From the NCBI GenBank assembly GCA_963924555.1, contig OZ004597.1:5164404-5228403 (forward strand): a DNA stretch of 64,000 bases, read 5' to 3'. Within the stretch, counting starts at the first letter, position 1. The number at the start of each line of letters is the position of its first letter. The notes under the pieces were generated by a model. That model worked only from the letters and a program-made list of their open reading frames with translations, was not told the DNA's origin and searched no databases. The stretch is from Crambe crambe (lineage: Eukaryota > Porifera > Demospongiae > Poecilosclerida > Crambeidae). Below, one piece after another: positions 53,501 to 62,500 of this stretch. Both the position numbers and the translations under genes were made by a program.

Positions 53501-56500
53501 GATGACTCGTACTGCTTCCACTTCTGAAGGGTATCGACAGTTATATTCACTCCATCTGCTTTAGATAGATAGGTAGAAAGTTCCTCCTTTAAGGCAGGTA
53601 TATGACTGGTGAGTGAAATAAAAGGAAAGATTTCTAGAGAATCCACATCAGATGAAGTTGGCCTCAGAGAGTTGACTTTGTGTGGGCATAAGAGTCGGGC
53701 AGCTTTAAAAGCTGCTAGTGGTGTTTTTAAACTACTGTGAAGGTGATTGTTGAAATAGTCCAAACCTTGTTGTATGCAACTCCTGGAATATGAACTAAGT
53801 TGTTTTTAAACAGTTGGAAGTGGAGAGATACTCTTTACAATGGGGTGTATTTGCTACTTGAATAGCCGAACTTTCACAAATACTTTTCCCCAGTCGACAA
53901 TAGAAGCAAGTTCCAGCTTGAAGAAAGGGAGTTTCTGTGAAAAGGTCTTCATCAACTTTTGTCTAGACACAGGTCCAAGATCACTATTGATACGTAAGAA
54001 GGGCTCAATTGTAGTGAATTTCCCTTCTACCCACCCACAGAGTAAGTAAGTAGGCAAAAAGTCGTTCACTTATGAGACGATAGAATTGTGACAAAACTAA
54101 AATCTAACAAAAATCAAGGAAACTAATAATTATATACTAGTGCAGGTGTGAGGATCATGTGAAGCGTGAAAAATGAAAGTGTCCAATGAGAGTCAGTTCA
54201 AGGTGTGATCCAAGTCTGATCCTATTACATAAGTGTGAGGTGATGGTGTGATCTTTGGTTTTCTTGCTTGTAGGTGTTGACTGTACATCAAGGGAACAAC
54301 AGATATGATCTTGGGAACAATAGACAAAATATGAGAAATAGAGGAGACTTAAGGATAGAGAGACAAACAGAACACTTAAAGTACCAAAATGCATCTAGCT
54401 ATAAATATACAAAATGTAATGAGGGATTAACGATAGGGAAAGGGCTCAGTGACAAACAATACACACATGTAATGGGGCACGCGGCTACTGTGTGAAAGAC
54501 CGCCGGCTGCAGACTTGCTGAAATGTATGCAAGTAAGGTGAGGGACTCACCACATCAATATCCCCAAACTGGACCAAAAGCTGAAAACCTATCTCGTAGC
54601 ACTGTATGAGGCCATTACTTTTCCTGTTAGCTCGTTCCACAGGGACTTGGCTTTTGAACTATGTGAGAGGAGATGTGGGAAAAACACCCTATGTCTACTG
54701 AAGCACATCTGCAATAAGGCTACTTGGACCTATACTGTAATTAACGAATCAACTCACGAGCCACCTCCTCTCCCGTCATGCTCTTTGACAGCAATTGCAT
54801 GCGGACAAGATGCTGCTCCAATTCCCAAGATTCACTAACAAAGTGGATGACTATGGCCACTGCTTCACCCAGCCTTGTCATTCTATTAAATATCACTCCA
54901 ATATATTTTCCTTGAATTTCACGCTTAATGTTAGTGTCTTCTTCCTCCAATATGAATAAAGCATCTGTCAGTGAGTCTATAGCCTGTCTCTTCAAGAAGG
55001 TTCCTGAAGACATCCAGTTTGCTTAGTGGTACACCTGCTAGTAGGAATGTCTTAACTACGTTGACTCGAAAGATTTGCTGTGACTCTGGGAGCATTTCTC
55101 CCCGTGGATGATCCTCCTTGTTATAGTTTTCAAGGTGCTTTGCAAGGTCTTGCTCTTGTGCTTTTCCCCTCCTGGTGCTTTTTTGACTTCAAATGATTCT
55201 TCACACTACTACTCTTTAAGCACAGTTTTCTCAACAAGCACGGCAGAACAACTTACTACAAGAAACTGTTAAGTGTTCATTGGGATACTCACGTACCCTC
55301 TGACTAATTTTCCTGGTTTTATTTTTCTAATGAGAGTGCATGATTTTCACCACAAAATTAATATAGCTACATGATGGTGCTATGAATTAGTTGAGTGATT
55401 TTATGAGCGTACCAGAGTTTGGAATGCATGAGGCCTTCATTTCTTAGAGCTTCAGGAACATGAAAAAAATAGTTATTTGAATGCATGTTTGAGAAGGTAC
55501 ATTACTACTACAAGATGTGACTGAAAAAAGGTGTTGGGGTGGGGAAACTCAAGCTACCTCTGTATGAAACTTTGCTCCTCATCTTTCAAAGTAATGCCAC
55601 AGCCACATTTGACTCACTCATGTCCTGCATGACCTCCCCAGATTTTATTTGAAGGTATGGTGCCTTGTAAACTGAGATTAGCCACATGTACCAGAGTCCA
55701 CCCTAGCTCTAGAATATAGACCTTTTACATCATTCAAACGGTAGCTGCTAGAGCATTGGAAAATTCAGTTATAATTTTCATCCATACATGGAATTTGATT
55801 GAAGCCAACATGAACTGCTGTTCTAATAAAAAGAGTTGTAACACTCCCACACACTACTACTTTAGGCCTTCCTTCATGAACATGAAACTAGTTTCGTCAA
55901 CACAGGTTTTGTACGCTCAGAGGCTACAGGGATAATTATTGAGCCTTAAGTATGTTTTTATAATTATTGTTGGGCCACTCCCACAGGAGTCAGGTTTATA
56001 TATTTAGCTAAAATTAATACCCACTAAATATAAGAAAGGTGAAAAATGCTAAATTTCATTTGTATAAAATATAAAAATATCGCAACATTGAAGTCATGAT
56101 AAATCAAGTCAACGGCTAGAAGTAGCAATGTCACTTTCGACCAGGAATGCATGGTTGAGATCCACACTCCTTGCAGATGTTAGTATGAACATTACAGGAG
56201 TCTGCAGAACAAAGGCCATCACAAGGAAGTGGTGTGGGAGTAGTGGGAGGTGGTGGTGGAACACAGCTGCATGCTCTGTCCAGAATGTAGTCACCAGGAC
56301 AGGTTGGCCAAACCTGCATGGATACAAAGCAAACTGTAAAAGCTAACTTGAAAAATATAGGCACTCTAAAGATTTATTCTTCCCATCTCAGTACTGTGCT
56401 ACAGTCGTAGAAGAGCAGCAAAAAATTGTCGAGGCATTTTTTTGGCATGTGGTTGGATTAAAAATAAACAATAACAAAAAACAAACGAAAAAAAACAAAA

Positions 56501-59500
56501 AAATAAACCGAGGGCAGCCAATGTTTATGTATTGTCTGGTGAGCGGCGTTAATTTGGTGTGGGAAGACAGTGGTTCAGAACTGATAATATTTACTGTACA
56601 GTCAGGATTAATTGGGAAGCCATTAGGCTATAGCTGAAGTGTTGGGGCTCTGGCTGAAGTATACGTGACCAAGATTCCTGTTTTTGGCTGACCTCACAGA
56701 GAGTATATGACTTTCAACACATCTCTGTACTGAAACATTCCAGGACATTTACTTAGTATATATAGAACACATCAGAGAGAGCAGTAGCTCTCTCTATGTA
56801 TAGGGATGACGTGGATGGCTGCGCGCACTGCATATAGCTTTTGTTAAGTTTAAGTGGGGGAACTAGAATTTCACTTTTGTATTAGTCTACTGTGAATAAT
56901 TATCCAGCCTACTAGAGCCTACTACAAAGTGCAGATAAAGTTTCAGGACCAGGGAGCTTACTATTTCATAAATATGGCAAGCAGGTAAGTCGCTGGATTC
57001 TTCTTCTCTATCAGAGAGAGCGGTAGCTCTCTCTATGTAGGGATGACGTGGATGGCTGTGCATGCCACCTATAGACTAATACAAAAGTGAAATTCTAGTT
57101 CCCCTACTTAGACTTAACAAAAGCTACTGTGAATGATTATCCAGCCTACTAGCCTACTACAAAGTGCAGACCAAGTTTCAGGACCAAGCTTACCATTTCA
57201 GAAATACGGCAAGCAGGTAAGTCACTGGATTCTTCTTCTCTATTGTTGTTGTTATTATTATTATTCTTAGACAACCATATCTCTCGAACCACTCGAGCTA
57301 CGGTTATGATTTCTAGATAAATCCATTCCAAATTCTACCAGCTACGATCTTTTGTACTTGTCAATCCTCGAAAGAGTCGATGTAAAAGGAGACACTACGG
57401 AGCACAGTACTCGACTAAATTATTGGAAGCCATTTTTTCAATAATACATTCAGCAACAAGAGAGTGAACTTCAGTCAAGTAACCCCTTACCCATCACCAA
57501 TATTACCCAACTACGAGCTAACTATTTCCAATGACAGGGCAAGATGAGATATAAAAGGAGTGAAGAAGGAATAGTTAGCTCGTAGTTTGGTAATATTGGT
57601 GATGGGTAAGGGGTTACTTGACTGAAGTTCACTCTCTTGTTGCTGAACTTTTTTGAACTGCACACAGCCATCCCTACATTTCTTTTTTATTATACTTGTT
57701 CATCACTTTTTTTTGATGTAATACTCTATATTTTATTATAGGCAACTGGATGCTGTGATCCTGCTATCCAAGTTAACGTTCATGTATTGTAGCTATGTGG
57801 TTTATTGGAGGTTTCATTGTATGAGCTGAAATGAATCTGATCTGGAAGGACAAATGCTGATTGGAGCTCATATCTATACAGTGTATAATATAATTGCCAT
57901 TGACCATAATTTGTACAAGTAAGGAAAAAATATTTATTCTAAATAAAAAAGAGAAGTAGGGATGGCTGTGTGCGGTTCAAAAAAGTTCAGCAACAAGAGA
58001 GTGAACTTCAGTCAAGTAACCCCTTACCCATCACCAACTACGAGCCAACTATTCCTACTTCACTCCCATGATGAGATATAAAGGGAGTGAAGTAGGAATA
58101 GTTACCTGCACGTCCGCATGCAACTGCACGTGGACAAGATGCTGCTCCAATTCCCAAGATTCACTAACAAAGCGGACGACTGTGGCCATTGCTTCACCCA
58201 GCCTTGTCATTCCATTAAACATCACTCCAATATGTTTTCCTTTAATTTCACACTTAATGTTAGTTTCTTCTTCCTCCAATATGAATAAAGCGTCTGTCAG
58301 TGAGTCGATAACCTGTCTCTTCAAGAAAGATCCTGAAGACATCCAGCTTGCACTTGCTAGTAGGAATGTCTTAACTACCTTGACTTGAAAGATTTGCTGT
58401 GACTCTGGGAGCATTTCTCCCCGTGGATGATCCTCCTTGTTGTACTTTTTAAGGTGCTTTGCAAGGTCTTGCTCTTGTGCTTTCCCCCTCCTGGTGCTTT
58501 TTTCACTTCAAATGACTCTTCACACTGCTACTCTTTAAGCACAGTTTTTCTCGACAAGCACGGCAGAACAATTTACTACAAGAAACTGTTACGTGTTCAT
58601 TGGGATACTCGCGTACCCTCTGACTAATTTTCCTGTTTTTATTTTTCTAATGAGAGTGCATGACTTTCACCACAAAATTTATATAGCTACATGATGGTGC
58701 TATGAATCAGTTGAGTGATTTTATGAGCATGCCAGAGTTTGGAATGCATGAGGCCTTCATTTCTTCTTCAGAAACCTGAAAATAGTTATTTGAGTGCATG
58801 TCTGTACTCTGAGAAGGTACATTACTACTACAAGATGTGACTTTTAAAAGGGGTGGGGTGGGGTGGGAAAATCAAGCTCCTCATCCTTCAAAGTAATGCC
58901 ACAGCCACATTTGACTCATTCATGTCCTGCATGACCTCCCCAGATTTTATTTGAAGGTATGGTACCTTATAAACTGAGATTAGCCACATGTACCAGACTC
59001 CACCCTAGCTCTAGAATATAGACCTTTTACATCATTCAAACGGTGGCTGCTAGAGCATTGGAATTTTCATCCATACATGGAATTTGATTGAAGCCAACAT
59101 GAACTGCTGTCCTAATAAAAAGAGTAGTAGCACTCCCACACACTACTACTTTAGGCCTTCCTTCATGAACATGAAACTAGTTTCGTCAACACAGGTTTTG
59201 TACGCTCAGAGGCTACAGGGATAATTATGGAGCCTTATAATTTTGAAGTATGTTTTTATAATTATTGTTGGGCCTCTCCCACAGGAGTCAGATTTATATA
59301 TTGAGCTAAAATTAATACCCACTAAAATATACAAATGGTGAAAAATGCTAAACTTTATTTGTATAAAATATAGTATAAAAGTATGTAACATTAAGGTCAT
59401 GATAAATCAAGTAAACAGTTAGATGTAGCAATGTCACTTTCTCAAATACATGGTCAATTGCAGGTGTTAGTTCCAGGATCACAGGAGTCTGCAGGACATT

Positions 59501-62500
59501 GGCCATAACAAGGAAAATATGAGGGAGGAATAGGAGGAAGTGTCTGTCGAACACAGCTGCATGCTCTATCCAGAGTATAGTGCGTAGGACAGATTGGCAT
59601 AACCTGCATGGATACAAAGCAAACTGTAAAAGCTAACTTGAAAAATTCTGCTTTTATAGGCACTCTAAAGATTTATTCTTCCCATCTCAGTACTATACTA
59701 CAGTTGTAGAAGCAGCAAAAAATTGTTGAGGCATTTTTTTGGCATGTGGTTGGATTAAAAAATAAAAAACAACAACAACAACAACAACAAAAACCAACAA
59801 ACTGAGGGCAGACTTACAGCAGTGGTAACTCCAGCTACCAGCAGTACCACACACAACACAGGGAGCACTGAATTCATTGTAGTGATTAAGATGATGATTT
59901 GAAAATGAAAAATCCTTAGACTGAGTTAGCTGTGGATGGTTGTAGAACTGCAGTGTGTATTGGTGAAATGTCTTTTATAGCAGCCAATGTTTATGTATAA
60001 TAATCTGGGTGGGGGAGCAGCGTTAATTTGGTGTGGGAAGACAGGGTAGACAATATTACTGCATAGTCAGGATTTATTAGGCTAACTAGCTGAAGTGTTG
60101 GGGCTCTGGCTGAGGTATACGTGACCAAGATTCCTGTTTTTGGCGAGTTTATGACTTTCGACACATCACCTTTTGACCCTGTACTGAAACATTCCAGGAA
60201 CTCGACTAACTTAATTATTGGAAGCCATTTTTTTCGATAATATGCATGCGCATGTACTCAGCTACTAGCTCTGTGCTAGATCGATCATAGACTATTCTAT
60301 CAACTCGGGGATTTTAGATTCACCAAGACTTATTATATGAGTCAGTGTGAGATATGGGGCGATATTTCACGAGCTGAAGGCAAGTGAATATCTCACAGCT
60401 GACAGAGTATAATAAGTGATTTATTCTTACAGTGCACTACATATGTCACAACTAACAAGTCTAAGGAGTGTTTATAGCCATCATATAAACATACGTCTGT
60501 AGGAAGCTGTTATGAAAACCTGTAATACTCACCACGAAGCACTTTAGATAAGCAGTGAGTATAATAAGTGATTTATTCTTACAGTGCAGGATATATGTCA
60601 CAACTAACAAGTCTAATGAATGTTTATAGCCATCATATAAACATACTCTGTAAGAAGCTGTTATGAGAACCTCTAATATTCACCACAAAGCACTTTAGAT
60701 AAGCCTAGCAGCCTACCAGGCCTACAAATAACAACTAATGCACTTTGATAAACTGCTGTAAGATTCAATTAAACTTGCCTATCATCTTCAGAAATGTGGC
60801 ATGACCTGAGAGTCAGCTCACTCAGCTTGCTGCAATTGATTTCCCAGAAATAAGTAGCTACACATGTTTTTCTTGAGGATCTTGATAGTATTGAGTCATT
60901 TATGCCTTTTTGAATTGGATCAATATTTGAAATCTTCCATCTTTTTGGGATCTTCCCCAACTGCGATGATCTTAAAAGTGTACATCTTACAGTTTGTATT
61001 ATTTTCCAGATGCCTTGGAACATTCATAAAATTAGTTGTTTATAGTGTAGATCAACCATGTAGTGCTCCAAATATGGTTATGGAAATGTTCCTTAAAAGG
61101 GTTGTACTCTGATTGGAGTAGATTTGCACAGATGTCAAGACTCTCTCCTTATCAATGTGAGTGTGTATTGAACAAAGGTGGCACTCAATATAATGGCATG
61201 ATTTGCTGAAGCAATCATATCACCATTGCTCAAAGTAGGGATTAGAGAAATAATTTTCAATGACTCAAAGGAAGTTGACAATCATAGCTAGGACTTTTTT
61301 TATAAATGGCTCCAAGCTTGCAATAGCCTGGCTGCTAGCTTGTTATTTGAGTATCATTTCTACTATTATTCTTGCATAGATTCTACTTGGTGAATAATGT
61401 TTCGATCAATGGCCTAGCAGGTGTGGCTATTATGGACACAGGGAAAAGCAAGATTGGTACAGATTGCATCCATCATACTATGATTGCACCATCTGATCCA
61501 GTTCACCAACTTGCTGCAGTTTCAATATGCTACTTTTTTTTTCTTTTTTCCTTTTCTTGACATGAAAGATTTCTGTATGGCATTGTCCAGTGAGGGTATT
61601 GGGCACCAATGGTGACTACATGATCATTCAGGACATAAGAGGTACCGGTTGAATTATAGGATCATAAAAGGAATATAATTAAGATTTGCAGTAACTAGAA
61701 CTCTCACTAGTGGAGTATGCTAGACTTGTTATTGTTCTGCAGCAAGTTCTGATTGTTGGTCAGGGCCTATAAGAATACTATCGCATTGCCTAGTCCTCCA
61801 GTTGCATCTGGTTCCTACAGGACAAAACCTGCCTCCACATAGTCCTTGGTTAGTAGGCACACACTGGTTGGTAAGAAGGTTGCATATTTCTCCTGGAGGA
61901 CAAGAACCTCCACATGGTCCTGCCACAATTATAGAGACACACTGGTTAGTCTGCTGATTGTGTTCAGAGTGTGTTGATTAGGACAGGTAGGCAAAATCTG
62001 TAAGGAAAATACTGTTTAAATTGTATATCCCATATCTCCAGAGTCTATAGTCACACCGGAATATTAGACAATTCTAATGATCTATCCTTGTGAGCCAGTA
62101 AGTAGCTGGTATGCTATAGAGGGCCACACTGGACCTCTGTTTTTATATTAATCATGAGTGGGTGTGGTTAATTAATCTCTGTGGTCCTTGTGTGGCCTGG
62201 GTGTCGGTCAGCTGGGGCAGTGGCCTGCCTAACAGGCATATCCTGTTCATGTCCTGCAGATTTACGCACTTGGCAGTCCTTCCCACTATTTTTCTTCATA
62301 GTCCAAGGTTTAGCTATGCACAACTTACAGCAGTGGTGACTCCAGCTACCAGCAGTACCACACACAACACAGGGAGCACTGGATTCATTATTCTGATGAA
62401 GAGTTAAAATGATTGGAGATTGATTGTTGATTGGCTGTTGAGATGCAAAAAGCTCTTTCTATGCTGCCTTTTATACAGCTAGCTAGCATCATGAGGTTAT

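Larger units (their letters stand above)
48031..59290. repeat. Tandem unit 3 of the ~13-kb triplication
   Basis: About 11.3 kb of high identity to unit 2, ending near 59290, after which identity falls and gene F replaces cassette E. Contains gene C3 and cassette D3. It lacks the long hairpin segment and has an inverted RecQ-like interior. Confidence 0.9.
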
